This document shows, in pieces, positions 28,284-37,404 of a stretch of DNA of 64,000 nucleotides (its first letter is position 1; every line of letters begins with the position of its first letter). Made by a program: the position numbers and the translations under genes. The stretch is from Pseudomonas viridiflava (GTDB lineage: Bacteria > Pseudomonadota > Gammaproteobacteria > Pseudomonadales > Pseudomonadaceae): NCBI RefSeq assembly GCF_900601905.1, contig NZ_UWFA01000305.1, positions 1 through 64,000 on the forward strand, read 5' to 3'. Under the pieces are notes generated by a model that made no database searches, had not been told where the DNA came from, and was given only the letters and a program-made list of their open reading frames with translations.

Positions 28284-29639
28284 TTATTTGAAAGCGTAGG
28301 TGTAGTTGAAGATCAGACGAAGCTGATCGGTATTGGTTGAGTTGTTCAGGTCGTCATCAGCACGATAAGTACCGTGACGCAGGGTGGTACCGAAACCCTT
28401 CAACGGACCGTTCTGAATCACGTAGTCAACACGGACGTCACGTTCCCACTCGGAGAACTCACGGCCGAAAGCAGCAGTGCCACGGGCGCCTTTAATGTCG
28501 TCAGCGTGCAGGTAAGCAATCGCAGTCTTCAGACCAGGAATGCCAACACGAGCGAAGTCATAGGAGTACTGACCGAAGGTGGTGTTTTCACCGGCACGGG
28601 TGAAGCTGTTGACCATGGAGTCGGTGAACAGGTAAACGCTGGAGCCGCCGTTACCTTCGTTACGACCGCGACCATCAACAACGTTACCCTGGTTCAGGAA
28701 GACCATGCCGCCGTCGTCGCCCACCTGCTGGTGACCGACCAGGAACGCATGACCGCCCAGGCTATAGGTGAACATCGCCGACCAGGTCTGGTTATCAACT
28801 TCGCCAGTATTCTTGGCGTAGCCACTGTTGTTGTTGAACACGTAGCCTGTTTGGCCATTTTTGCCGTCGTCGCTGCTGTTGAAGTAACGCAGGTCAGTCT
28901 TGAAGGACTGGTCTTCACCCAGTGGCAGAACGTGCACCAGACCCAGGAAGTGCTGGTTGTAGTAGTTTTCGAGGTTGGCAAAGTAGTACTGCAGGGTCAG
29001 GTCTTTAGTGACTTTCCAGTCAGCACCGGCGAAACGGAACTGATTGCTGCCTTTAGTACCGCCACCCACCGACAGGTCGCTGTAGTTGCTGGTCGCACGA
29101 CCTGCAGACTGGGTCAGCTGACCGCCTGTGAAAGTGACATTGTCGATTTCTTTGGAGCTGATCACGCCGCCTTCATAAGCAGTTGGCAGCAAGCGACCAT
29201 CGTTGGAAACGAGGATTGGCAGGTTAGGCGCCAATGCGTTACCCAGACGCAATTCAGTTTTGGAGAAGCGAGCCTTGGCGTTACCACCCAGACGGGTCCA
29301 GCTATCAACCGAGCTGCCATCGGTGTCAGTTGGGAAGAAGCTGTTGGTCGTGGTGGTGTTGTGGTGGTCAATACCGCCACCCAGATGAATACCGACCAGC
29401 GCTTGCACATCAAGACCGAAACCAACGGTGCCCTGAGTGAAGCCGGACACGTAGTCGAACTTCAGACCGGTTGCGGTTTCACGCTGATCAGAGGCACGTA
29501 CGCCTTCACGCAAATCGTTGTTGAAGTACATGGTCCGCGAACTGACGGACGCTTTGCTGTCTTCGATGAAACCTGCTGCACTAGCCTGCTGAGCCATGAC
29601 GCCTACGGCGATTGCCAGGGCCAGAGTGGACTTCTTCAT
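28284..29639 (-). CDS. oprE: OprD-family outer-membrane porin (OprE-like)
   Basis: 451-aa outer-membrane protein. The signal peptide is KKSTLALAIAVGVMAQQASA; the mature barrel begins GFIEDSKASVSSRTMYFNND, the OprD-family start, and ends in the beta-signal RLIFNYTYAFK with C-terminal aromatics. Alternating strand and loop composition supports an 18-strand substrate-specific porin. The gene is adjacent to lsfA-ssu as in P. putida, where the neighbour is annotated OprE. The imported substrate is not known. Confidence 0.88.
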   Translation of the reverse strand: MKKSTLALAIAVGVMAQQASAAGFIEDSKASVSSRTMYFNNDLREGVRASDQRETATGLKFDYVSGFTQGTVGFGLDVQALVGIHLGGGIDHHNTTTTNSFFPTDTDGSSVDSWTRLGGNAKARFSKTELRLGNALAPNLPILVSNDGRLLPTAYEGGVISSKEIDNVTFTGGQLTQSAGRATSNYSDLSVGGGTKGSNQFRFAGADWKVTKDLTLQYYFANLENYYNQHFLGLVHVLPLGEDQSFKTDLRYFNSSDDGKNGQTGYVFNNNSGYAKNTGEVDNQTWSAMFTYSLGGHAFLVGHQQVGDDGGMVFLNQGNVVDGRGRNEGNGGSSVYLFTDSMVNSFTRAGENTTFGQYSYDFARVGIPGLKTAIAYLHADDIKGARGTAAFGREFSEWERDVRVDYVIQNGPLKGFGTTLRHGTYRADDDLNNSTNTDQLRLIFNYTYAFK

Positions 29640-30002
29640 GTTTCGCTCCTCGTGAATCTATATTTTTTATGATCCGTGGTGCCGAGGCCTAAGGCGCTCT
29701 GACCCGTGGATTTGCGATTAGCGCCAGACCCGACCTTTTGAGCCAATGATCAACAGGCGCCACAAGACTAATTGACTACACCGCATGTGCTGGTGGGTCG
29801 CAGGGTAGTGAACATTTTACAAATCGAAAAAGAATTATTAATCCCCTTTTAAGACCTGTCGGTTATATGTCACAAACCTTGTCGGCTCCTTCCGTCCCTG
29901 AGTGTATCGAGCTGTTTCGCTAATTCCTAAAAAATATTTCACTGCCGTTCGTCAGATCATTCCGGATGATAGACGCAGGCGCCGGAATAAGACCCTACAG
30001 TC

Positions 30003-30143
30003 ATGCGATCAAGTTCGAATATGGGCAAGCTGAATCGTCCGAACCCCGCGTATTACAACGCTTTTACCGGCGGTAGTCAGAATTGTGACAATTGCCACCA
30101 CCCGCTGGGCAGTCGCCTGAACGCAGAGCAAATTTTTTTGTAA
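30003..30143 (+). CDS. Possible 46-aa protein with a CxxCHH motif
   Basis: Short frame MRSSSNMGKLNRPNPAYYNA..., containing CDNCHHPLG, reminiscent of a metal or haem ligand site. There is no obvious ribosome site before the ATG and no recognised family. The composition around it is ordinary. Given only because the surrounding 900 bases are otherwise empty; may be chance. Confidence 0.2.
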   Translation: MRSSSNMGKLNRPNPAYYNAFTGGSQNCDNCHHPLGSRLNAEQIFL

Positions 30144-30413
30144 ATACGCCGTTTATCGCCCTTTGTCGGACAACTTTGAGGGTCTGGAAGGGCGCTCCGA
30201 GGGCAAGGCAGCGAACAAAGACGAATACGCGCTGTCGTCGTCGCTCCTGGACCACCATCTGCGCTGATAACAAAAACGTGCATCGCGCAGCAGATCCGCA
30301 CCACAACGAGGCAAATGCAAAGGTGGGTCAGTTCGAATGACTGACCTTGATCGGGCCTAGGTGAAGGACTCAGCAGTGAAAGCCCGAAAACCTGATACTG
30401 CGCAGAAGCCTGT

Positions 30414-30447
30414 AAATAAAGGCCCCGAGCACGAAAAAGGCCGGGGC
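30414..30447 (-). terminator. Putative rho-independent terminator
   Basis: On the minus strand GCCCCG...CGGGGC is followed by CTTTATTT, about 110 bases downstream of the hypothetical membrane protein gene. Confidence 0.55.
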
Positions 30448-30555
30448 AGGCAGATTCTCCATTCACAAAACCCAAAACTGGCACGCCCTCTGCAATAGGT
30501 TACGTATCACCAGTTTTGGGGACCTTGGTACAGGCAGGCCGGGGATTCCCCTCTT

Positions 30556-30996
30556 TTATTCCTCCCGGAGACTGATCTCCAGTCTCCAGCGCCCGTCCAC
30601 CTCTGTACCGCGCAAGTCGCCATGCAGCGGACGGGCCGCCAGCAGGCTCAGCAGCAAATCCCTCTTGTCCCGCTCCAGCTTCCAGCGAATATCTTTTCCA
30701 TCGATCTTGAATTGCCCACGCCATGGCTGCCCAGCCGAGGTGAAGCGCATCGTCACCATGCCGTCGAGATGCTCGGCAGCGACCTTGGGATCGTGATTGA
30801 ACCAGAGCACCAGACCTGTTGGCTGTTCTTCAATTTGCAGCAATTCCAATGTTGCGGGCTCGGTCAGACGACCGATCATCAGCCCCACCATCAAACCGAC
30901 AATTGCCAGCGAACCGAGAACTCGCGGCCATAGCTTCGATCGCGGGTCCTCTTCGGGGGTAGAATGCTCCCCGTCCTTCAGTTCGGAGCCGTGCAT
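30556..30996 (-). CDS. Conserved hypothetical single-pass membrane protein
   Basis: 146-aa protein. An acidic N-terminus is followed by one membrane segment (residues 27-43, VLGSLAIVGLMVGLMIG) and then a beta-rich soluble domain (TMRFTSAGQPWRGQFKIDG and RWRLEISLREE). I do not recognise the family. It has an AAAGGA ribosome site 11 bases upstream, which lies inside trmL; its start codon shares a CATG with the divergent trmL start. Good codon use and a matching terminator support it as a real gene. Confidence 0.7.
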   Translation of the reverse strand: MHGSELKDGEHSTPEEDPRSKLWPRVLGSLAIVGLMVGLMIGRLTEPATLELLQIEEQPTGLVLWFNHDPKVAAEHLDGMVTMRFTSAGQPWRGQFKIDGKDIRWKLERDKRDLLLSLLAARPLHGDLRGTEVDGRWRLEISLREE

Positions 30997-31450
30997 GTTT
31001 CACGTCATCCTTTTTCAACCAGAAATTCCGCCGAATACCGGTAATGTCATCAGGCTGTGCGCCAATACCGGCAGCACCCTGCATTTGATCGAACCCTTGG
31101 GCTTCGAACTGGATGACAAACGCCTGCGCCGCGCCGGCCTCGACTATCATGAGTACGCCACGTTGCAGACTCATCCAGACCTCGCCAGCTGCCTGGAAAG
31201 TATCGGCCAGCCGCGCCTGTTTGCTTTTACCACAAAAGGCTCGCGGCCCTTTCACGACGCCAGCTTCCAGGCTGGTGACGCCTTTCTGTTCGGTCCGGAA
31301 AGCCGCGGCCTGCCCGCTGAGGTTCTGGACGCGCTGTCAGGCGATCAACGCCTGCGCCTGCCCATGCGCGAAGGCTGCCGCAGCCTGAACCTGTCCAATA
31401 CCGTTGCCGTGGCAGTGTATGAAGGATGGCGACAGCTGGGGTTCAAGTAA
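30995..31450 (+). CDS. trmL: tRNA (cytidine/uridine-34-2'-O)-methyltransferase TrmL
   Basis: 151-aa SPOUT methyltransferase for the wobble position of tRNA-Leu. It begins MFHVILFQPEIPPNTGNVIR and shows the SAM-binding trefoil-knot motifs LFGPESRGLP and RLPMREGCRSLNLSNTVAVA. The longer frame from 30797 is inside the divergent gene. The ATG at 30995 has GGAG seven bases upstream. Confidence 0.95.
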   Translation: MFHVILFQPEIPPNTGNVIRLCANTGSTLHLIEPLGFELDDKRLRRAGLDYHEYATLQTHPDLASCLESIGQPRLFAFTTKGSRPFHDASFQAGDAFLFGPESRGLPAEVLDALSGDQRLRLPMREGCRSLNLSNTVAVAVYEGWRQLGFK

Positions 31451-31472
31451 GGCTGAGCCTCGCGCGCCACCT

Positions 31473-31562
31473 GTACAAGCGAGCTTGCTCGCGAAGGGTC
31501 AGGTACATCCACAACATCTTCTGAGCCTGAAATACCGCCTTCGCAAGCAAGCTTGCTCCCAC
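31473..31562. repeat. REPIN, type B, diverged left arm
   Basis: Type B inverted arms; the left arm outer bases read GTACAAGC instead of GTGGGAGC. Between trmL and the secB terminator. Confidence 0.75.
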
Positions 31563-31584
31563 AGGTACATCTCCCTAGCCACAA

Positions 31585-31609
31585 AAAAGCGCCCCGAAAG
31601 GCGCTTTTT
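31585..31609. terminator. Bidirectional rho-independent terminator
   Basis: AAAGCGCC / GGCGCTTT stem with A and T runs on both sides, between convergent trmL and secB. Confidence 0.88.
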
Positions 31610-31626
31610 CAGTCTTGCCGGAACAC

Positions 31627-32112
31627 TTACTGAACGCTAGGTGTTTCGCCAGCTTCCTGCATGCGCTGCAGCTCTTGCGCGTACAGGGCGTCGAAGTTGA
31701 CCGGCGACAGCATCAGTGCCGGGAACGAGCCACGGACCACCAGGCTGTCGATGGTTTCGCGCGCATACGGGAACAGAATGTTCGGGCAGAAAGCACCCAG
31801 GGTATGGCTCATGGCGCCCTGATCCAGACCCTTGATCAGGAAGATACCAGCCTGCTGGACTTCAACGATGAACGCCACTTCGTCGCCATTGTTGACGGTA
31901 ACGGACAAGGTCAGCACGACTTCATAGAAATCGCCTTCAAGGGCTTTCTGGCGTGTGTTCAGGTCGAGGCTGACAGTCGGCGTCCATTCCTGACGGAAAA
32001 TCGCAGGGCTTTTTGGCGCTTCGAACGACAGGTCGCGAACATAGATGCGCTGCAGGGAAAATTGCGGCGATTCTTCTTCGGCTACGGCGCCGTTGGTCGG
32101 TTGATCAGTCAT
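31627..32112 (-). CDS. secB: Protein-export chaperone SecB
   Basis: 161-aa cytosolic chaperone that keeps preproteins unfolded for SecA. Matching segments are [41 protein letters not shown] and the C-terminal [20 protein letters not shown], followed by [15 protein letters not shown]. It lies downstream of grxC in the conserved rhodanese-grxC-secB order. Confidence 0.96.
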   Translation of the reverse strand: MTDQPTNGAVAEEESPQFSLQRIYVRDLSFEAPKSPAIFRQEWTPTVSLDLNTRQKALEGDFYEVVLTLSVTVNNGDEVAFIVEVQQAGIFLIKGLDQGAMSHTLGAFCPNILFPYARETIDSLVVRGSFPALMLSPVNFDALYAQELQRMQEAGETPSVQ

Positions 32113-32153
32113 CTCAGATCCTTCTCATAGTGAGGTCTAGTAAGGGTTTGGAA

Positions 32154-32408
32154 TCAGGCTTGCAGCAGCGCATCGAGGTTGCCTGCGCGCTCCAGCGCAA
32201 ATAGTTCGTCGCATCCGCCTACGTGAGTCGAACCGATCCAGATCTGCGGCACCGAGGTGCGCTTGGCCTTGTTGGCCATCTCGGCGCGAACTTGCGGCTT
32301 GCCATCGACTCTGATTTCTTCGAACGCCACGTTCTTGCTCTTGAGCAATTGCTTGGCGCGAATGCAGTAAGGGCAATAATCACTGGAATAGACGAGGACT
32401 TCAGCCAT
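32154..32408 (-). CDS. grxC: Glutaredoxin 3
   Basis: 84-aa dithiol glutaredoxin. The redox site CPYC is in DYCPYCIRAKQLL, and the cis-Pro (TSVPQIWIG) and GGCDEL glutathione-binding motifs are present. It starts one base after the rhodanese-like gene stop and is followed by secB after 41 bases, so one operon is likely. Confidence 0.95.
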   Translation of the reverse strand: MAEVLVYSSDYCPYCIRAKQLLKSKNVAFEEIRVDGKPQVRAEMANKAKRTSVPQIWIGSTHVGGCDELFALERAGNLDALLQA

Positions 32409-32409
32409 T

Positions 32410-32823
32410 TCACTTCACCAGAGGCAGGTTATCGGCACGCCAGGTGGACACGCCGCCCGACAGTTTGGCGGCAGTGAAACCGGACTTGAGCAGTTCGCGA
32501 GCAACGCCACCAGCCTGCTGGCCCATGGCGTCTACGATGATTAGGGTCTTGGACTTGTGCTTTTCCAGCTCCGCGGTGCGGGTCAGAACCTTGTCATTCG
32601 GGAAATTCAGGGCGCCAACGATATGGCCGGTCGCGTAATCCTTGCTGGAGCGGATGTCGATGACCACGGCCTGATCCTTGTTGACCAGAGCGGTAAGCTC
32701 GCCGGTGCTCAGGCTGCGACCGCCTTTGCTCAGCTCATAGGCGATCAGCATGCCCAGCAAGATGACGAAAGCGCCAGTGATCAAATAGTGGTTCGTTGCA
32801 AATCCAATCAGGTGCTGAAGCAT
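32410..32823 (-). CDS. Membrane-anchored rhodanese-like protein (YibN-type)
   Basis: 137-aa protein with one N-terminal membrane segment (about residues 12-31) and a rhodanese-like domain (VVIDIRSSKDYATGHIVGALN). The catalytic Cys loop is replaced by IVDAMGQQAGG, so sulfur transfer is not expected; E. coli YibN is similarly altered. It is the first gene of the grxC-secB unit. The ATG at 32823 was chosen over a longer frame because the membrane segment follows directly. Confidence 0.85.
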   Translation of the reverse strand: MLQHLIGFATNHYLITGAFVILLGMLIAYELSKGGRSLSTGELTALVNKDQAVVIDIRSSKDYATGHIVGALNFPNDKVLTRTAELEKHKSKTLIIVDAMGQQAGGVARELLKSGFTAAKLSGGVSTWRADNLPLVK

Positions 32824-33029
32824 CAGTAGGTTCCAGGGCGTTAAAATGTCGGCCAGTATACACAGCCCCCATGGCGGGCCAAAGCCCGTACAGCAATGAG
32901 GCAGATTGCCTTCGCTGTGCATCGCCCCTGAACCGACAACTCCGGCATCGCGGCTCGCAATTGCAGATCAACAGCCCCTAAAATGCCGGTCCATTTTTCA
33001 ACTTTCTTTATTAGCCACGAGTGGGATCT

Positions 33030-34562
33030 ATGACTACCACGCCAAAACCTCTGGTCCTGATCATTCTGGACGGCTTCGGACACAGCGAGAGCCACGAAGG
33101 CAACGCCATTCTGGCAGCCAAAATGCCGGTCATGGACCGCTTGTACCAGACGATGCCCCACGGCCTGATCTCCGGCTCCGGGATGGACGTCGGCCTGCCG
33201 GACGGGCAGATGGGCAACTCGGAAGTCGGGCACATGAACCTCGGTGCCGGGCGCGTGGTGTATCAGGATTTCACCCGGGTGACCAAATCCATTCGCGATG
33301 GCGAGTTCTTCCAGAACCCGACCATCTGCAACGCCGTCGATAAAGCCGTTGGCGCGGGCAAGGCCGTACACATCCTCGGTTTGCTGTCCGATGGTGGCGT
33401 GCATAGCCACCAGGATCACCTCGTGGCGATGGCCGAGCTGGCAGCGCAACGCGGCGCGGAAAAGATCTACCTGCACGCCTTCCTCGATGGCCGCGATACG
33501 CCACCGCGCAGCGCCAAGGCGTCGATTGAACTGCTCGACTCAACCTTTGCTCGGCTGGGCAAGGGTCGCATCGCCAGCATCATTGGCCGTTACTTCGCAA
33601 TGGACCGCGACAATCGCTGGGACCGCGTCGCTCAGGCCTACAACCTGATCGTTGACGGCGACTCGCAATTCCAGGCCGCAAGTGCCGTGGCCGGGCTTGA
33701 AGCCGCTTACGCCCGCGACGAGAACGACGAGTTCGTCAAAGCCACCAGCATTGGCGACAAGGTCCGGGTTGAAGACGGCGATGCCGTGGTGTTCATGAAC
33801 TTCCGCGCCGACCGCGCCCGAGAAATCACCCGCGTATTTGTCGAAGACGAATTCAAGGACTTCGAGCGTGCCCGCCAGCCCAAGGTCAATTACGTGATGT
33901 TGACCCAGTACGCAGCGAGCATCCCTGCCCCTTCGGCGTTTGCCGCAGGCAGCCTGAAAAACGTGCTCGGCGAATTTCTGGCCGCCAATGGCAAAACCCA
34001 GCTGCGTATTGCCGAAACCGAAAAATACGCTCACGTGACATTCTTCTTCTCCGGTGGCCGTGAAGAACCGTTCCCCGGCGAAGAGCGCATCCTGATCCCG
34101 TCGCCGAAAGTCGCTACCTACGACCTGCAGCCGGAAATGAGTGCGCCGGAAGTCACCGATAAAATCGTCGACGCCATCGAGCATCAGCGTTACGACGTGA
34201 TTGTCGTCAATTACGCCAACGGCGATATGGTCGGCCACAGCGGCATCATGGCAGCGGCGGTCAAAGCGGTTGAGTGCCTGGACGTCTGCGTAGGCCGGAT
34301 CGCCGAAGCCCTGGAAAAAGTCGGTGGCGAAGCCCTGCTGACGGCCGACCACGGTAACGTCGAACAAATGACCGACGACCACACCGGTCAGGCACACACC
34401 GCGCACACCTCCGAGCCGGTGCCGTTCATTTATATCGGCAAGCGCAACCTGAAAGTCCGTGAAGGTGGCGTGCTGGCGGACATCGCGCCAACGATGCTGC
34501 AGCTGATGGGTCTGGAGAAGCCGGAAGAAATGACCGGCCACTCGATCCTCGTCGCGGAGTAA
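33030..34562 (+). CDS. gpmI: 2,3-bisphosphoglycerate-independent phosphoglycerate mutase
   Basis: 510-aa two-metal phosphoglycerate mutase of glycolysis and gluconeogenesis. D15 and S64 (in [16 protein letters not shown]) are the metal and phospho-Ser residues. [28 protein letters not shown] and the C-terminal [11 protein letters not shown] also match. A GTG at 33021 is in frame, but the ATG at 33030 matches the family start. It is divergent from the rhodanese-like gene. Confidence 0.96.
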   Translation: MTTTPKPLVLIILDGFGHSESHEGNAILAAKMPVMDRLYQTMPHGLISGSGMDVGLPDGQMGNSEVGHMNLGAGRVVYQDFTRVTKSIRDGEFFQNPTICNAVDKAVGAGKAVHILGLLSDGGVHSHQDHLVAMAELAAQRGAEKIYLHAFLDGRDTPPRSAKASIELLDSTFARLGKGRIASIIGRYFAMDRDNRWDRVAQAYNLIVDGDSQFQAASAVAGLEAAYARDENDEFVKATSIGDKVRVEDGDAVVFMNFRADRAREITRVFVEDEFKDFERARQPKVNYVMLTQYAASIPAPSAFAAGSLKNVLGEFLAANGKTQLRIAETEKYAHVTFFFSGGREEPFPGEERILIPSPKVATYDLQPEMSAPEVTDKIVDAIEHQRYDVIVVNYANGDMVGHSGIMAAAVKAVECLDVCVGRIAEALEKVGGEALLTADHGNVEQMTDDHTGQAHTAHTSEPVPFIYIGKRNLKVREGGVLADIAPTMLQLMGLEKPEEMTGHSILVAE

Positions 34563-34570
34563 AACCCGCA

Positions 34571-34606
34571 ACCGGCATGTCGAAGCGCGGCATGCCGGTT
34601 TTTTAT
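34571..34606 (+). terminator. Rho-independent terminator of gpmI
   Basis: AACCGGCATG / CATGCCGGTT stem and T run just after the stop codon. Confidence 0.92.
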
Positions 34607-34713
34607 TCCGTATTTCCAGACATGGCCTCCCGCGAGGCGTTTTTTTTGCAACGCATGGCGGGCATACTAGCCCTGTCATTTTTTCTCACAATTGCTCGGT
34701 ATCGCCCACCCTC

Positions 34714-36048
34714 ATGCTTCGCGCCTTGATCACCCTTGCTTTGATCTGCCTGCTCAATCCGGCTTTTGCCGATGATGAGCGTGCGCAAACCCAGAAACAG
34801 ATAGACGCTGCGCGTCAGGACGTCGCCGAGCTGCAAAAAGCCCTGGGCGACCTGCAAAAAGAGAAAGCCGGTGTCCAGAAGGACCTGCGCGGTACTGAAA
34901 CCGAAATGGGCAAGCTGGAAAAGCAGGTCGAGGTCCTGCAAAAGGAACTAAAAAAGACCGAAGTCGAGCTCCAGAGGCTCGACCACGAAAAAAAGAAGCT
35001 ACAGAGCGCACGCGTTGAACAGCAACGCCTGATCGCCATTCAGGCGCGCGCGGCCTACCAGAGTGGTCGCCAGGAATACCTCAAGCTGCTGCTCAACCAG
35101 CAACACCCGGAAAAATTCGCCCGCACCCTGACCTATTACGACTACATGAGCCAGGCGCGTCTGGCCCAGCTGCAAGCCTTCAATGAAACCCTGCGTCAGC
35201 TGGCCGGGGTCGAAAAAGACATCGACCTGCAACAGGCTCAGCTGCTGGTGCAGAAAAGCACCCTCGAAGAACAACGTGAAGAGCTCGACAAGGTTCGTCA
35301 GGAGCGCCAGCAGGTCCTGGCCAAGCTCAACAACGATTACAAGGCGCGGGACCAGAAGCTGCAATCGCGGCAGCAGGATCAGGCCGACCTGGCCAAAGTC
35401 CTGAAAACCATTGAAGAAACCCTGGCTCGCCAGGCCCGTGAAGCCGAGGAAGCCCGGCAGAAGGCGCTGGTTGCCGCACGCGAGGCTGAAGAAAAGCGCC
35501 AGCGTGAAGCCGAGGCACTGGCCAGAAACAATAGCCGCAACGCCGAACGCGACACCAGCAAGACCGACAGTGAAGACACCCCACGCCGCATCAGCAAAGC
35601 CCCTGGCGCCATGGTTTCCAGCGCAGGCGCCTCTTATGGCGGCGCTTTTATTGGGGCCAAGGGCAAACTTCCGTGGCCGGTTGATGGTCGATTACTCGCA
35701 CGCTTCGGTGAAGCCCGTGGCGACGACGCCCGCTCGACCTGGGATGGCGTCATGATCAGCGCTTCGGCAGGCAGTCAGGTACATGCCGTGCACGGCGGTC
35801 GGGTGGTGTTCGCAGACTGGTTGCGCGGCGCCGGGCTTCTGGTCATTCTCGACCATGGCAACGGCTATTTGAGTTTGTACGGTCACAACCAGACGCTGCT
35901 CAAGGCGGCGGGTGACATTGTTAAAGCGGGTGAAGCCATCTCCACGGTCGGCAATAGTGGCGGACAGGACACCCCGGCGTTGTATTTTGCTATTCGTCAG
36001 CAGGGTCGCCCCAGTGATCCGGCCCAATGGTGCCGCACTCAAGGATAA
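34714..36048 (+). CDS. envC: Murein hydrolase activator EnvC-like (M23 fold)
   Basis: 444-aa periplasmic protein: signal peptide (LRALITLALICLLNPAFA), a long coiled coil (about residues 25-270, rich in K/E/Q heptads), a low-complexity A/E/R linker, and a C-terminal LytM/M23 domain (KLPWPVDGRLLARFGEARGD, GLLVILDHGNGYLSLYGHNQ). In EnvC proteins the LytM domain activates amidases at the division site and does not itself cut; the metal-site H in LDHGNGY is kept. It precedes ctpA by 30 bases, the common Pseudomonas order. Confidence 0.92.
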   Translation: MLRALITLALICLLNPAFADDERAQTQKQIDAARQDVAELQKALGDLQKEKAGVQKDLRGTETEMGKLEKQVEVLQKELKKTEVELQRLDHEKKKLQSARVEQQRLIAIQARAAYQSGRQEYLKLLLNQQHPEKFARTLTYYDYMSQARLAQLQAFNETLRQLAGVEKDIDLQQAQLLVQKSTLEEQREELDKVRQERQQVLAKLNNDYKARDQKLQSRQQDQADLAKVLKTIEETLARQAREAEEARQKALVAAREAEEKRQREAEALARNNSRNAERDTSKTDSEDTPRRISKAPGAMVSSAGASYGGAFIGAKGKLPWPVDGRLLARFGEARGDDARSTWDGVMISASAGSQVHAVHGGRVVFADWLRGAGLLVILDHGNGYLSLYGHNQTLLKAAGDIVKAGEAISTVGNSGGQDTPALYFAIRQQGRPSDPAQWCRTQG

Positions 36049-36078
36049 GTCGGTATCAACTTCAGGAGTTCGTTAGAC

Positions 36079-37401
36079 ATGCCGTATCTGTCCCGCCTCA
36101 CCTCGCTGGCCCTCGCGATTGCCGTTGTCATCGGCGCACCTCTGGCTCAGGCTGCTGAAGTCAAGGCCGCACCTGCCAGCATCCCTTCGGCAGCGAGCAC
36201 CGCCAAGGCGCCGCTGCCGCTGGAAGAGCTGCGCACTTTCGCCGAGGTCATGGACCGGGTCAAAGCCGCGTACGTCGAACCGGTGGACGACAAGACCCTG
36301 CTGGAAAACGCCATCAAAGGCATGCTCAGCAACCTTGACCCGCACTCGGCCTACCTCGGCCCGGAAGACTTCCAGGAACTGCAGGAAAGCACCAGCGGCG
36401 AATTCGGCGGCCTGGGCATCGAAGTCGGCGTTGAAGATGGCTTTGTCAAAGTGGTCTCGCCCATCGACGACACCCCGGCTTCCAAGGCCGGCATCGAAGC
36501 CGGTGACTTGATCGTCAAGATCAATGGCGCGCCAACGCAAGGCCAGACCATGCAGGAAGCGGTCGACAAGATGCGCGGCAAGATCGGCGAGAAAATTACC
36601 CTGACCCTGGTGCGCGACGGCGGTAACCCGTTCGATGTGACGCTGGCCCGTGCGACCATCCAGGTCAAGAGCGTCAAGGCGCAGATGCTGGAGAACGGCT
36701 ACGGCTACATCCGCATCACCCAGTTCCAGGTCAAGACCGGCGAGGAAGTGGGCAAGGCGCTGGCCAAGTTCCGCAAAGACAACGGCAAGAAAATGAGCGG
36801 GCTGATCCTCGACCTGCGCAACAACCCTGGCGGGGTGCTGCAATCGGCGGTTGAAGTGGCGGATCACTTCCTGACCAAGGGCCTGATCGTCTACACCAAA
36901 GGCCGCATCGCCAACTCGGAATTGCGCTTCTCGGCAGATCCTGCGGACGCCAGCGAAGGCGTGCCTCTGGTTGTGCTGATCAACGGCGGCAGTGCCTCGG
37001 CATCGGAAATCGTTGCCGGTGCGTTGCAGGATCAGAAGCGCGGCATCCTGATGGGTACCGACAGTTTCGGCAAAGGCTCGGTACAAACCGTGCTGCCGCT
37101 GAACAATGATCGCGCGTTGAAAATCACCACCGCCCTGTACTACACGCCAAACGGCCGCTCGATTCAGGCCCAGGGTATCAACCCGGATATCGTCGTGCGC
37201 CGTGCCAAGGTCACCAACGAAACCGACGGCGAGAACTACAAGGAAGCCGATCTGCTCGGTCACCTGGGCAACGGCAATGGCGGCGCGGACAAACCGACCG
37301 TCAAGGGAGCTGCAAGCAAGGCGCGTCCGCAGGATGACGACTTCCAGCTCAGCCAGGCCCTGAGCCTGCTCAAGGGCTTGAGTATCACGCGCGGCAACTA
37401 A
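36079..37401 (+). CDS. ctpA: Carboxyl-terminal processing protease CtpA (S41A)
   Basis: 440-aa periplasmic serine protease with signal peptide (cleavage after APLAQA), a PDZ domain (about residues 105-190, GLGIEVGVEDGFVKVVSPID) and the S41 catalytic core: Ser307 in GGSASASEI and Lys332 in FGKGSVQT. In P. aeruginosa CtpA, with an adaptor, degrades peptidoglycan cross-link endopeptidases. It follows the envC-like gene, fitting a shared role in wall remodelling. Confidence 0.94.
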   Translation: MPYLSRLTSLALAIAVVIGAPLAQAAEVKAAPASIPSAASTAKAPLPLEELRTFAEVMDRVKAAYVEPVDDKTLLENAIKGMLSNLDPHSAYLGPEDFQELQESTSGEFGGLGIEVGVEDGFVKVVSPIDDTPASKAGIEAGDLIVKINGAPTQGQTMQEAVDKMRGKIGEKITLTLVRDGGNPFDVTLARATIQVKSVKAQMLENGYGYIRITQFQVKTGEEVGKALAKFRKDNGKKMSGLILDLRNNPGGVLQSAVEVADHFLTKGLIVYTKGRIANSELRFSADPADASEGVPLVVLINGGSASASEIVAGALQDQKRGILMGTDSFGKGSVQTVLPLNNDRALKITTALYYTPNGRSIQAQGINPDIVVRRAKVTNETDGENYKEADLLGHLGNGNGGADKPTVKGAASKARPQDDDFQLSQALSLLKGLSITRGN

Positions 37402-37404
37402 GCC

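Larger units (their letters stand above)
29640..30555. other. Long intergenic region
   Basis: About 900 bases without a convincing conserved gene. The first part (29640-29960) is AT-richer and must contain the porin promoter and leader. I see one small plus-strand open frame (30003-30143) and a minus-strand terminator near 30414-30447. The remaining minus-strand frames have unfavourable composition. Confidence 0.6.

Noticed and set aside
30077..30484. 135-codon minus-strand frame in the 900-base gap
   Set aside because: No ribosome site, composition unlike a gene, no recognised motif, and it spans the putative terminator.
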